From Protea cynaroides (Eukaryota; Streptophyta; Magnoliopsida; Proteales; Proteaceae): 64,000 nucleotides of DNA. A model generated the notes under the pieces. It saw only the letters and a list, made by a program, of their open reading frames with translations, searched no databases and was not told the origin of the DNA. A program made the position numbers and the translations under genes. The stretch is taken from positions 8,036,708 through 8,100,707 of the forward strand of contig CM053275.1 in assembly GCA_028583415.1 (NCBI GenBank). The letters are read 5' to 3'. Shown in pieces: positions 12,001 to 21,689 of this stretch; within the stretch, counting starts at the first letter, position 1; each line of letters starts with the position of its first letter.

Positions 12001-12899
12001 TACTGATCATACCCTGTCCGGTGTTTCTGCTAGAAAGTTGTAGGAATGGTAAATGAGGATACTGATACTCTGATTGAGAGTAGAGCATACCTTCAAACAC
12101 GGCTCCAGCTCGTAGGTGATGGGGAAGAAGACCACTGCGTCATCGTCGGTGGAGACTATTGAAGGAAGTTTCTTTCCTCTGATTTCTTCCGTTGAAGTTG
12201 GGCTTAGGTTTAGGTTTAGTTTTCATTTTCTTTTTTTTTTTCTTTTTTTTGCTAAGAGGACCAGTTATGTGAGTGAGGGTAAAAAAGTTTTTTGACTTAT
12301 CTATTAGGGTATTATAGTCCATTTCACATTCTTTTTTGATCACATCAGCAAATAACGAAATTGGTTTAACGGAATGGACCTATTTGATTAACGGTGGTTA
12401 ATGTTTGGGTGGTAGTTGATGTTTTTTGAAACGTATGGGTGGTAGGTGATGTTTTGAAACTATTATGGGGGGTAGCTGAAATTTTTCCTTTTCCTGAACT
12501 TTAGCTCTCACGTTAATTTTGATACTGACCTTTTTGTTTTCTTTTGGTAATTAATCTTTTATAATTTTGACACCTTTCGTTTGTGCAAATATGCAGTGAT
12601 GGCCTATGGGATGTCATGAGCGTCAAGAAGGCAATGCAGCTTGTATTTCAGGTGTGTATGCAAGACTGCTTCTTGGTTCTTTGAATTTTCCCCTGTAACC
12701 ATGGTTTTTTGAGTCTAACAAAAGTGTGGATGTATAGATGAAAGAGAAATATGTTGCAGACAGAGAGAAATTGGCCAAGAGAATTGCAAATTCTCTCTTG
12801 AGCGAGGCAAGAACTTTGCGGACAAAGGATAACACATCCATAATTTTCTTGGATTTCGATGCAACCACTAGAACTGGTTATTCTAAAATGGATTCTTGA
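1..12899 (+). CDS. KAPP: Kinase-associated protein phosphatase (KAPP), PP2C half, 5' partial
   Basis: Type 2C Ser/Thr phosphatase. The family joins a membrane anchor and an FHA domain to a C-terminal PP2C domain and dephosphorylates receptor-like kinases. Eight exons can be joined in frame: 1067-1207, 1289-1350, 2040-2175, 9733-9827, 10722-10837, 10922-11051, 12597-12651 and 12738-12899. All introns are GT-AG and the exons give 298 residues ending in TGA. Seen: the KAPP-type entry IPFGVGMASDPMAMRRGGKK, then LPMED, the metal-binding DGHGG, GCTAT, the GDSA motif, TEDHR, ASDGLWDV and TKDNTS. All the expected PP2C metal-site acidic residues are there. The FHA domain is absent: bases 1-1066 read as the intron before the first visible exon, so the gene starts upstream of the window. 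Introns of 7.6 kb and 1.5 kb are swollen by transposons. The PP2C reading is certain; KAPP rests on the linker before the PP2C domain. Confidence 0.93.
2811..2975 (-). mobile_element. tRNA-derived SINE (Au-like) with 21-bp target duplication
   Basis: The minus strand begins GAGGGCGAG, has a tRNA-like head with a B-box-like GGGTTTGAAAC, and ends in the typical GCACTGGG tail region. An identical 21-bp direct repeat flanks it at 2790-2810 and 2976-2996. Insertion is in the 7.6-kb KAPP intron, antisense to the gene. The family name is from memory; the SINE structure and duplication are seen directly. Confidence 0.85.
2997..4679. other. Intron stretch of KAPP, repeat-like, no gene seen
   Basis: AT-rich intronic DNA with no recognisable coding region. 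It includes a perfect 10-bp inverted repeat (3768-3777 and 3784-3793, CGATGGTACT and its complement). The stretch from about 3000 to 3860 looks like old retroelement sequence, but no paired LTR was found. Confidence 0.4.
4697..5284 (+). mobile_element. 5'-truncated LINE (L1-type) 3' end
   Basis: In broken frames the plus strand reads as the end of a plant L1-type pol protein: fragments resembling KEPGPLIK, WRWIVKKFKRKFIADTIVKI, AVTVYHIW and ISPPPIDSERNRFI follow one another in order, with stops and frameshifts. It ends in an A-rich tail (about 5269-5284). A 17-bp direct repeat beginning AGAAATAATGC flanks it at 4680-4696 and 5285-5301, the expected product of target-primed insertion. It lies in the KAPP intron in sense orientation. 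Confidence 0.88.
5302..5889. repeat. Intronic dispersed-repeat sequence
   Basis: No coding sequence. The part from about 5590 to 5860 (GGGCCCACCC followed by a purine-rich stretch) resembles 32310-32600 in the SNF2 gene intron, so it is probably an unclassified dispersed repeat. Confidence 0.4.
5899..6432. mobile_element. MULE-type MITE with long terminal inverted repeats
   Basis: A 534-bp element starting GGATTTACATCG and ending in the complementary GATGCGGATCC. The inverted arms are about 110 bp and imperfect (about 5899-6005 against about 6325-6432). Exact 9-bp direct repeats CGTTTTCAA at 5890-5898 and 6433-6441 are typical of Mutator-like target duplication. No transposase coding is seen. 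It is related to the element at 21451-21689. Confidence 0.85.
6545..7225. repeat. Diverged LTR-like sequence related to the flanking LTR element
   Basis: The segment around 6900-6990 and the end near 7211 (CCTGCATCA) follow the same order of motifs as the LTRs of the element at 7226-9208 (an ATTAATAAAA run, a GGCTTTACATCCTAA stretch, a GCATCA end). It is purine-rich from 6600 to 6870. It is probably an older solo LTR or a partner element; the boundaries are approximate. Confidence 0.4.
7226..9208 (-). mobile_element. Non-autonomous LTR retroelement (small-internal-domain type)
   Basis: Two direct repeats, 7226-7922 (697 bp) and 8485-9208 (724 bp), read TG...CA. They flank a 562-bp internal region. 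On the minus strand the sequence four bases inside the 8485 LTR reads TGGTATCAGAGCC, matching the initiator-methionine tRNA primer site, so the element runs right to left and 8485-9208 is its 5' LTR. No gag, protease, integrase or reverse transcriptase is seen, only a short ORF (7954-8325). No clear polypurine tract or 5-bp target duplication was found. It lies in the 7.6-kb KAPP intron, antisense to the gene. Confidence 0.8.
7954..8325 (-). CDS. Hypothetical 123-aa ORF inside the LTR element
   Basis: It fills most of the 562-bp internal region of the LTR element and starts with ATG at 8325. The N-terminal half is acidic; the C-terminal half contains DEIIEYVITSSFFAERFPRL and ends in a basic tail. 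No retroviral Gag zinc knuckle and no pol motif are visible. The family is unknown to me. It may be a remnant of an element-encoded protein or fortuitous; its coding status is unproven. Confidence 0.35.
   Translation of the reverse strand: MGIPDTLHQEFPSTLDDKMESTIAVPTVEGYIEEDKSEAVNMVQVEVIAPTLGDNQQPTIEKDLPRLVRDDEIIEYVITSSFFAERFPRLADYIPTTRALPEFHYRLPLDVFSKSLFRRLYKI
9209..9732. other. 3' end of the large KAPP intron
   Basis: AT-rich intron sequence running to the acceptor CTTTCAG at 9726-9732. No other feature was recognised. Confidence 0.5.
11301..12488. mobile_element. Pack-MULE carrying a sulfate-transporter fragment
   Basis: Inverted repeats of about 100 bp face each other: 11301 onward reads GAATAAATTTGAGCTACCCC, and the complement of the right end reads GGAAAAATTTCAGCTACCCC. 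Both continue through the same series of (A)AACATCA-CTAC subrepeats. Exact 10-bp direct repeats TTTTCCTGAA at 11291-11300 and 12489-12498 flank it, in the Mutator-like range. The interior carries the first two exons of a SULTR-type gene and no transposase. It sits in the KAPP intron 11052-12596. Captured-gene MULEs are known in plants; this identification rests on the ends, the target duplication and the cargo, all seen directly. Confidence 0.9.
11405..11953 (-). pseudogene. Captured 5' fragment of a sulfate transporter gene (SULTR3-like)
   Basis: Exon 1 (11632-11953) starts at an ATG and encodes about 107 residues, including FPDDPFRQF, WLPKYKLRLFRYDLLAGIT and the signature IPQGISYAKLANLPPIIGL of plant proton/sulfate cotransporters. 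An intron of 90 bp follows with GTAAGT donor and TAG acceptor. Exon 2 then continues the family with SSFVPPLIYAIFGSSKDLAV until it meets the element's inverted repeat near 11405. Most membrane spans and the STAS domain are missing, so it cannot make a transporter. The intact intron shows capture from genomic DNA, not from cDNA. It is antisense to the host gene KAPP. Confidence 0.9.
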
Positions 12900-15366
12900 A
12901 TGAATAGGAAGGTTGATCTTTACCATTTTTCAAATTTTGGTAGTAGTAGTGCTGCCGTTGTTCTTTGATCCTCATCTCTAGTGATTGTAACCATAGAAAA
13001 TATGTATTAGTTTTGTCTATGCATGCTCAAGTGTCTTAGCTGCGGCCTGCGGGAGGTGTCAATTAACACTTTTGAAGTGACTTTGGGCCAGAAAGGCGAT
13101 ATAGTTGATCAGGGCGAGTTTGTAATACCTATTATTTAGGTAGGTCCCAAAGAAATTTGAACTCATGACCTTTTGATTTTTGAACTGTTAGGTATTTACC
13201 AACGGAACTATCCCCTTGGTATAAAGCAATGATATAGTTGCAAACGCCTAGTAGATTGAGATTCTTCCGGGGATACAATTGAATGCAGATCTTGAAAGTA
13301 AATGCCATGGAGAGATGAGTCCAGGACACTCAACATAATCCGATCATGATGCAAAATCAATGCAACATATCGCTATTGTGTAAATACGAAGAATCTTTGC
13401 ACTTGCAGTTGCTGACAAACTTGGATTCAATGCCCTTGCTGGGAAGGCAGATGGTTCAAGTACTTGTTTGCCTCTTGGGTATATGACTTGTGACTCGAAA
13501 TGTTTTGAAGAGAGTAGATTGAATATTGTATTTAATTATTTGGGAAAAAAGATCCATGTATGTATATATAATGTATAATTAACCCATATATAATAAATAT
13601 TTATGACCAAAGTTGTTATCTTTATTTGGAACATTTGTTGGAAAACAAAAAAGTCGGGGATTGAGCCCATTCGGGTTTATATAAATTCTCAGGCGATCCT
13701 TCACCCATCAAAGTCGACAGACACGAACAGAAATCGTCTCCCGCCTGTGGTTTGGGCGGGAGATTGGGCGGCCCAGATGGATGACCGCCAACTGGCACTC
13801 GAAGGGATCCGAGCCCTCCATCTGAGCCGACCCCCCAGTCAACAAGCTGAGCCGACTGGGGGGTCGGCTCGGATGGAGGGCTCGGATCCCTCCGACTGCC
13901 AGATGGCGGCCATCCATTCGGACCGCCCAGTCTCCCGCCCAAACCCAGGCAGGAGACGATTTGGACACCCGTTGGTACTCAAGAGGCTAACACCTCAACA
14001 AGTAATGCAACATAAATAATGTGACTCTACATCGCGTAGCCTATCAACTCAACTAGACCCTATCAGGCTCTAGCTCAGGCTCAGGCTCTAGAAATTACAG
14101 ATTGATAGGGAGATACACACCAAATCCACTCCTGCAGCAGGAGGGTCATGCCGTTACTCCAAGGGTTGGATTTCAGCCAACCCGTATACCTATACATCAG
14201 TATGTGAACGGACTAAAATCTAACCCTTAGCAACCCACAGATGTATCAGAAAATATTTCTATCCTACTTACTACTATTACAACAAGTACTACTATTCCAC
14301 ACTTAACACTAAAGATGGTATAAATGGAAGGTTCAGTATTAGAGGGTCCCACTCCCCTCCTAATGGATGTCCATAATTTACATTCATGTATTTTTTTGCA
14401 AATTCATATCCAGCAACTGTAACAGCCATAAGTAATAATACATCGAGGGTCGCCCTTGTCCGAATTCGGGGCAAACTAATTGGGTTTCGGGTTACCGGGT
14501 CAAATTTACAAAACTTCCACTAATCATTCATCAGTTCAAACTTGATTCCCCATTTCCGGTATAAACCATGGAATCTTCTTAAAATCTCAAAAGCTATATT
14601 TAGAAACAAAGAAAAAAACGTATACTTTCCAAAAATATAGTTTCTGTACGTGTCAGTCAGTCATACTTGTGGGAAATCCCACGGTACTATTAACCTACAA
14701 AGCAAAACAATGGAGTTACATCCACGAAGCGGAGATGAATCTCATCTGTTCAGTAAGTTATGGGTCCCCTATATAGATCAGATCTCAACCGTTCATCACT
14801 CAAAGAGCATGGTTTTATTTTGTATTAACCTTTTTTACAGCTGGTAGTGAGGTCTCTTTTCGTTTGTCCAAAATATGAAAATCACGAGGAGATAAATACC
14901 AATCTAACGGTAAAATATAGATCCTAAAAAGCCGTCTTTTCAAGGCGCCAATGTCGAAGCCACGGGTGGCTCTCTGCTCGTCTTGTCTGCCGTTTTCCTG
15001 ACATCCAACCCTCTCACCCTTACTTTTTGAATGCTTTTCTGTTCATCCATGGCTGACTGAGTGAGTGAGAACCGACTTGTTGCCTGACTAGCGTCTTATC
15101 TTCGTCTGCTTTTTCCTCGCGTTCTAGTTTGTTACCTCTCAGAGGGTAAGAAAGAGAGTCAAATCCGACGGTATGAAGAAAGAACAGGTTCTTTTTTTTC
15201 TCACTACCAATTATAGAATGTTTAGTGTTTTTTTTTTTTTTTTTTTTTTTTTTTTGGGGAAATTTTGCATTTCTTGTTTTTGTTGATGCTTTCCTGCTTC
15301 TACTGAATTTTTTTTGGTTGGGGGTTGGGTTCTTGAAGCAAAGGGGGTTTGCAAGGTGCTCTTATC
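12900..15366. other. Intergenic region between KAPP and the next gene
   Basis: It holds the KAPP 3' UTR, the hairpin MITE at 13725-13968, and the promoter and leader of the next gene (about 14930-15366, with a T tract at 15229-15256). A minus-strand ORF at 14292-14474 has a hydrophobic stretch but no recognised family and is not called as a gene. Confidence 0.6.
13725..13968. mobile_element. Hairpin MITE, near-complete inverted repeat
   Basis: Two GC-rich arms are imperfect reverse complements across almost the whole 244 bp: AATCGTCTCC at the left and GGAGACGATT at the right. They meet around a GTCAACAAGCTG centre flanked by a GGGGGTCGGCTC-type palindrome. The ends resemble the MULE-type MITEs at 5899 and 58729, but no clean 9-bp target duplication was found. 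Confidence 0.75.
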
Positions 15367-18276
15367 ATGGTAAGTAATCATATGATGATAATGATTTTGT
15401 TGCTTACATTAGATCTTGAAAGTGGAGATACCTCTGCAACTTTCATCTGTAAAATAGGTCAATTTTGTTATTAACTTTCACCTTTTCTACTTTTTCTTAT
15501 CATTTTTCTGAACTTTGTTTTGCATACAAGACAAACCCATTAAAATATAAACTGTGACGATCTGTTAGTTTAAGTTTAAGCTTACAGGAATTGAGCAGCA
15601 TTGCAGCTGTCCCCCGGTAGATAGAAGATAAAGAACTGTGAACTTGAGTACTGTATGCAACTAATTGTTTTTCTTTTTATTTATTCAGTAGGTTGAGTCG
15701 ACTCAAGTCATGTCCTGTTTACTGAACTTTACTGATTCAACTCAACTGACTCAGCTACATATTAGTTGTTACAGTCATGGTTTGGTTTAGTGTTTACTTA
15801 AAGATCTAGTCAGTTAAGCTGCATTCCAGGTTTCCTCTCCAAGGTCCTAAATGGTGGCCCGTTGTGATGGCATGTCCATTTTCTTTACATTTGTGTCATG
15901 TGTATAATAAAGTTGTTGTCATGTTGTGTGTGTTTTGATTATGTAATCTCATCTGATTCCAAAGTGAGATAAAACTGAGGTAGATGGATTTTGAGGGATC
16001 GTTTTTTGGTTAAGGTCCATTGTGACCAGGTGCTCATGGGTTTGAATCTGGAAACAGTCTCTCCCTGAAGCGGGATGAGGCTGTTGACAGAAGTCCCTAG
16101 GACCCTACCCAACCCCGCAGTGCTGAGATCCTCGTGCATTGGGTACACCCCTTGTTATTGATTAGTTAAAATTGCAGGGGATGTTTTTATAGATAGACTG
16201 ATCCTTGTCATGCAAGTGAAATGAATTTTAGGACCTCCTTTTGGATTTTGATAAGTGAATTCAGTAAACATGTCCATGTAGTCTTGCAAGCTTGAAAGCC
16301 AAGCTGCTTCACGAAAAAAAGCCAAACCAAGCACCGAGATGACAACAGATGTGACTGAGACAACCTCAAGAAAGAAAAGGTCAGCAAAAGCATATACTGT
16401 CTTGAGGTGTTCCAAGCGCCTTCAGAATGCGATTTCCTGTACCCAAGGCAAGGATATCGAACCTGTGGTTGAAACCATAGATTTACGTGGAAGTGACGAA
16501 GAGGATCACCAAGATAAAGAACAGAACCACTCTTATGAGGAGAAAAAGCTGCCAGAGGAAGACTCGAGTTTTTTGAACTTGGAAGGAAAAATTGATTATC
16601 TGACTCTGCTTTTAGAAGCTCAAGAAAAATATCATGAAGCGATGAAGTCCATGGTATTTTGCTTGTTAAACCTTTCAAGGTCTTTGGTTGAACTGTTTGC
16701 TTTGTTCATACTCTCGTAGTCCTGTAATATTGTGTCTTATCCATTTTCGTGAAAGCAGGGAGCTGATACGTGCTTTCACCCCCAGAATCTGAGTTCTTCT
16801 GACATCAAATCACAGGTGAAAAAGGACAAGTACAAGCAGCTGTACATAAACTCCCAGAAAAAGGTTATATTTAACGGCTTAATTCTTTTTTATTGTCTTT
16901 GGCTATGGTAAATGATTTATTATTATTCTTGTATTTATGTTGTCTTCAGATTGAGACCATGCAAGAGGAGAATCGTCAACTAGCTGTGAAATTGGAAATT
17001 GCTCGTGGCAAGCTTGAAGCAGTATGTCTCAAATTCTGTATTTTCATGGAGGATGATTGGTCATTGTTTTCATATTATGTTTGTGATATTGGTCATGAAT
17101 GTTGCACTCGTTTGTTGATTAAATCTGAAGTGACTCTTAATAAAGCTGGGGGGAAGGGGGGATTATTAATCTGAAGTCTCCTACATGGACCTATAAATTC
17201 TGTATTTTAAATCTCTCTTTTGTGGTGTAGCAGGTCTTTAATGTAGATTATTATGGAGGATGCTTGTGGTGTTCGTATTATGTTATTTATGTTCATGATA
17301 TTGGTCTGTGGTGAATGTGGTCACATGTTTGTTAATAAAATCCGAACTGACTCTTAATAGACTGGGGGACATTTGCACTCTCCTACATGGACATATAAAT
17401 GAAATGGTCTTTTATAATTAGTTTGAAGTCTCTTACATGAACCTATAAATGAAATAGTCTTTTATGACCCGAATGTGCCCAAGTTTGATATTCTAGTCTA
17501 GATACTAAATATAGAATGACTAATCTCCTACATGGACTTATAAATTAAATGGTCTTTAAAACCAATCTGAAGTCTCTTTCATGAACCTGTAAATGAAATG
17601 GTCTTTTATGACCTGTATTTGCCGAAGTTTGATATTCTAGTGTAGATACTCAATGTAGCATGACTATTTCTTTTGTGATAGTCATTCCAACTTCAATTTC
17701 TTTTGCTTAAATGATCCTTCTTAACTTAGTGGCCGTTGTATATTCCTTGGGCTTGGTGTGCCCTATTTTACGTCTTATAATCTTTTGAATTATCCAAAAA
17801 AATCCGCTTCGATTTGTTTTGGGTGTAATTCGTTCGTAGACTTTATTCTGGATTAATATTTCTTTAATTGTCACATGCAACTTCATATATGTTACTTGTA
17901 AACTAAGCAGAGTTAGCTTCGTAGTCTACATAATTTGCTTGAATTTTCAAAGTCCTAAATCATGCTGTTAATATGTAATGTTGATTTCTTCATCTTATTT
18001 GTGTGCTAAGTAGATTTGTTAAGCTAATTTCCTTAAATTTTAAAATCATTTTACTTGTGTATCTTAATCGTTCCTGATCAATTGCAGTATGAAAAAGGAC
18101 ACTCTCTTTTCTCTGAAACAATTGAGAGGCTAAAGGATGCAATGCTGATCTCTACTCTTACAAAAACAACTGAAATGATGTTTGGTCATTCGTCTCGGGC
18201 AAACAACGGTGATTGTGTTGCCCCAACTGTAGCAGAGGCCAAAGCTCCTGTAACTAGAAAAGGGAAGAAGGCATAA
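15367..18276 (+). CDS. Coiled-coil protein of unknown function, 246 aa
   Basis: Five exons join in frame: 15367-15369 (the ATG alone, followed by a consensus GTAAGT donor), 16282-16653, 16759-16863, 16950-17021 and 18088-18276, ending in TAA. The N-terminus is basic with two nuclear-signal-like clusters (SRKKAKP, SRKKRSAK). An acidic stretch follows (GSDEEDHQDKEQ), then a Glu/Lys-rich coiled coil from about residue 100 to 185 (QVKKDKYKQLYINSQKK, IETMQEENRQLAVKLEIARG), and a basic GKKA end. The one-codon first exon is inferred; an alternative is the ATG at 16339. I do not recognise the family; nuclear location is an inference. It is convergent with the gene at 19142-21017. Confidence 0.78.
15999..16152 (+). 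mobile_element. SINE fragment (Au-like)
   Basis: Plus-strand copy of the same SINE family as 2811-2975: a B-box-like GGTTTGAATC at 16039-16048, then CTGGAAACAGTCTCT, and a tail with CGTGCATTGGGTACACCCC. The tRNA head is diverged. It lies in the first intron of the coiled-coil gene. Confidence 0.7.
17150..17660. repeat. Degenerate repeats in intron 4 of the coiled-coil gene
   Basis: Several copies of a motif like CTCCTACATGGACCTATAAAT followed by GAAATGGTCTTTTATGACC recur between about 17170 and 17620. A longer unit ending GTTTGATATTCTAGT is present twice. The repeats are imperfect and direct. Function is unknown. Confidence 0.65.
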
Positions 18277-18418
18277 TCTTATGGGAAATGATTATCACTA
18301 ATTCCTTGCTTGGCTGTCTACTTTCATAGTGTGTTGATAGGTAGTTTTTAATTTGAATTTGGCATGAACTCCTTTGGTTTGTTTGTACAGTCTATGCTAT
18401 CTTAGACTCCTAACACTC

Positions 18419-18489
18419 ACAACTTTCAGTAAAAATGTTTCCACAACTTTCAGTAAAAATGTTTCCACAACTTTCAGTAAAAATGTTTC
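18419..18489 (+). repeat. 24-bp tandem repeat, three copies
   Basis: A unit beginning ACAACTTTCAGTAAAAATG is repeated three times without interruption in the likely 3' UTR of the upstream coiled-coil gene. Confidence 0.9.
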
Positions 18490-19141
18490 TGTTTATGCTT
18501 TACACATATCAGTTTTGATGGTGCATCAGCACTTCATGACATGAATACTGCACAGCACCAGATTCCTTCAAATTATCTTTCTAAGCCCTTAGGCATTATG
18601 GTAGCTATTAGGACTTGGGAGTGAAAAGATACCAATCCTGGTCAATAAATCCAGACTCAGGCTCTTAATCATGGAGAATAAACAGGAGAAATGGCGTCAA
18701 CATTCAATTTCCTGCTGCAAGTCCCTTTGAACCCCTGCACTTTATTTACATGGAATTTGTCTTCTCCATGCATTTTGATATGCTTTTGCATTATTGTCTT
18801 CTTGAGGAATGAGTTTAAAAACGTTGAAATGCCATATCCAAAAAAGGTGTTCATTCTGAAACTATTGAAGTTTCGAATGTCAATATGCACGGGATACTGC
18901 ACAGTCCTCATTCAAAGGCAAGGAGCCCCAAAATTAAATACTGCATTTTTAAGAACTCCGAACAATATGAATGGAGTTCAAATTTCAACATCTACCCACA
19001 AAAGGGTAGGAGAAAGAAAGTTCAATTTTTTATTAGAAATCATCAACCAACGATGAATTTCAAAATTTACACTTCTATCATAAATAAAATTCAACTTCTT
19101 TCTAATCAAAATTGATACTAGAAAAATGGATGAGTCTGGTT
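18490..19141. other. Convergent intergenic region
   Basis: Space between the 3' ends of two convergent genes. It is AT-rich; no gene, tRNA or repeat element was recognised. Confidence 0.5.
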
Positions 19142-21017
19142 CTACAATTCTTCTTCAGAGTTGCACTCATAGAGAGAGGTTGAGAACCCAAATATATCAG
19201 TTCGAGGCGTTTGAGGTCTGTTGTCACCATGACCACCAACGTGGTCATTTGCCACCTCAGGTGGAGATGAAAAATCCAAACACATTCCTTGTATCCCTTG
19301 ATCAAAAGAGGCTGAAAGATCCTGAGAGGTCAGTTGGTGGTACTCGACTAGCTGGTGAAGGCATTGGTTTTCCCTCCTCAGGTTTGCATTGTCGTTGGCT
19401 ATTCTCGATTTTTCAGCAAGCAGTGCCTCCAATTGAAGTCTCACCTGTGAATTGTTTCAAGAAGGTCAAAATTGCAGTAATGCAGAGAAAAAATTGTGAA
19501 TGATTTCAAATTATAGAAGTATAGAACTGAAGTAAATGGGTGATTAGGTCTAAACTATGATTAAAAAATTAGTCCTCTGATCCTTTTGTGAGAAAGTGAT
19601 GAGTATGTGATAAAAACAAATACAAACAGAGAATCAGAGATAAAATTAAGTGAATGATTACCAGATCATCTTCTTCATGTGTAATTCCTTTCCCAAACCC
19701 ATCACGTAACAGACTGTTCTCTTCTTCAAGAAGGGAACATCTCTCTTGCATAAAAAATAACTCTGATTTTATAGACTTTAATTCTCTTGCCAATGAAGCT
19801 GCTTTGGTCGCCATGGAAGCCGCAAGCTAAGGAAAAAAGGGAACAATTAGAAACCTAGGTAAGTACTGAAACTAATTAATGGAAGCATGGAACATGAATC
19901 AAAATCTTACATGTCTAACTTTCTTTAGCTTGCTGCCTTTTGGGCTTTGGTCATTTCCCTTCTCATGTTCTCCCTGGTCATCAGGTGACTCAAGAGACTC
20001 GCACTTCCTCTTCACTCTTCTCTTCGTTCCTTCGTTTTCTTCTTCTTCTTCTACAACCCCTGCCTTCTCCTGAACACTGTGCATTAGTTCTGTCAACGAA
20101 GGTTTTGAGAGGTCTTTTGCTCCCTGTCATACAAAACAGAGGAACCACAAGAGGTAAAATTAAGCTGTAATTTAGCTGAATATCAAGCAGTGACTGCTTT
20201 CAACACTGAGCTTCATGTTTATGGGACAAGCTGATCTGGTCTAACCAGCATTCTTGAGCTTCGTTAGGAAATTCGCAGCTGCTAAGGAAAACAAATTAAC
20301 AACAGAGACTAATTCAAAGAATCACCAAAACCTCACCCGAGATAATCAAATTCCCAACACCCACCAAAACCTCACCCGAGATTATCAAATTCCCAATAAT
20401 TTTTCCATTTCCTTTTTTCCTGAACCGATGGTGTGGGAGGCAAAGACGAAAGAGAAAGCAAAAGAAAAAAAACAGAAATGAGGAGAAAACCTACCTGCAT
20501 AGCGGTGTCTAAAGTGCGCGTAAGCTGAGATAGAGAAGAGGCAATCGAGTCAAATCCTCTGAGCAGAAGAGAACAGTCGTTCAAGGGTTTACCATGTTCA
20601 GACTCTCCAACAGCCTACAATCCAAACAGAGCAGTCCATTAATTTTTTTTTTTTCCACAAAAGAAAAAGAAATTGGGGGAACCGTGATTGGGAAAAACAA
20701 AAGCAAAACTCTCACATCGGGTGCTTCAGGGTCGAGTTTCAGATCGAGGCGAGTACCCCGGATCAGACCATTTGGCTTTCGATTCTCCAGAAGAGTATCA
20801 ACCCGGTTTCGTAGAACACTCCAAAAACGTTTCTCTGAGGAAGGGCTTAGTAAAGGAGAAGACGCTTTGCACATAGTCAGCTCCTGCAATCATCAAATCG
20901 AACAAATTAACCAACTGAGAGATTTTGCTTTAAGAGATGCTTTGTCAGAGTTATAGTAGAAAGAGGAGATGATACTTTGTTGCAAGTAGGAGATAAGGTA
21001 TCCAACGAAACAGCCAT
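19142..21017 (-). CDS. Plant coiled-coil protein of unknown function, 336 aa
   Basis: Six exons on the minus strand join in frame: 20976-21017 (ATG), 20716-20883, 20495-20614, 19911-20123, 19662-19826 and 19142-19444. All junctions are GT-AG. Order of features: a short N-terminal domain with EKRFWSVLRNRVDTLLENRK; a conserved-looking helix (LLLRGFDSIASSLSQLTRTL); an acidic stretch next to a nuclear-signal-like TKRRVKRK; two coiled-coil stretches (SLARELKSIKSELFFMQERC and LLAEKSRIANDNANLRRENQ) running into HQLVEYHQLTSQDLSAS; and a low-complexity C-terminus. The last segment reminds me of an uncharacterised plant family, but I cannot name it. A GA repeat (21045-21066) lies in the presumed leader. 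The exon structure is very secure. Confidence 0.88.
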
Positions 21018-21044
21018 GCGAGACACGCGAGATCTCTGAGAGTT

Positions 21045-21066
21045 GCAGAGAGAGAGAGAGAGAGAG
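21045..21066 (-). repeat. (GA/CT)n microsatellite in the presumed 5' leader
   Basis: An uninterrupted AG run just upstream of the ATG of the minus-strand coiled-coil gene; on the transcript strand it reads CT. Such pyrimidine runs are common in plant 5' leaders. Confidence 0.7.
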
Positions 21067-21450
21067 ATGTAACGGCTAGTGGAGGAGCCTATGGTTGAAA
21101 AGGAAATGCTTAAATAAGTAGATGCGCCGATTTCTCAAGTCTCTAACGTTCCGATCTAAAATCCAAACTCATTTTTAGTTATTATAACATTGTTTGAAGC
21201 ACGCTGCCGTTGTCAGGTAAGATTTCGTTGGCATTTATAAATGACGAAAGTACCCTTACCTATGGTTGAAAAGGTATCCAACGGTCTATATCGTCCAAGG
21301 TCGATAGATTCGTGGGTTCACAACAGTGGCTGGTCTTGATTATTATTAGGGAAAACTTTTTTTTTTTTCTTTTTGGGGGTAAAAATTAGGGAAAACTAAG
21401 TGATGGCTCATTTTTGGATTTTATTTTATCAATTTATTCATGTTTACGGT

Positions 21451-21689
21451 GGATCTGCATCCTCGTCTCAGTGATTTTGGAGGACAGTAGCAATCTATCT
21501 TGATGGTTGCCACATGCTTTTCGGTGAATCCAAGATCCACATTTGAGTCGATACCCAACCGACAAACCAAGCTGCCAAAAGGTATCGATTTAGACGTGGA
21601 TCTCGGATTCAGCGAGAGCCAGTGACAACCATCCGGAATAGGTTGCCACTGTCCTCCTCAGAACCACTGGGAGGAGACGATGTAAATCC
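21451..21689. mobile_element. MULE-type MITE, 239 bp
   Basis: It starts GGATCTGCATCC and ends GATGTAAATCC with inverted arms. Exact 9-bp repeats GTTTACGGT lie at 21442-21450 and 21690-21698. Its ends and the inner CTCGGATTCAGCGAGAGCC motif are shared with the element at 5899-6432. It lies about 100 bp upstream of the surviving part of the CSP41A pseudogene. Confidence 0.88.

Noticed and set aside
13400..13500. Exon-like frame after an acceptor-like TTGCAG (ADKLGFNALAGKADGS)
   Set aside because: No partner exon nearby and no family. The KAPP stop codon lies upstream and the frame adds nothing to that gene.
14292..14474. Minus-strand 60-codon frame with a hydrophobic stretch (TLDVLLLMAVTVAGYEFAKK)
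   Set aside because: No recognised family, no supporting splice structure or promoter, and it is short. Possibly a gene remnant, not supported as a gene.
18423..18489. Considered as a CRISPR-like array
   Set aside because: The three 24-bp units are contiguous without spacers, and this is a plant nuclear genome.
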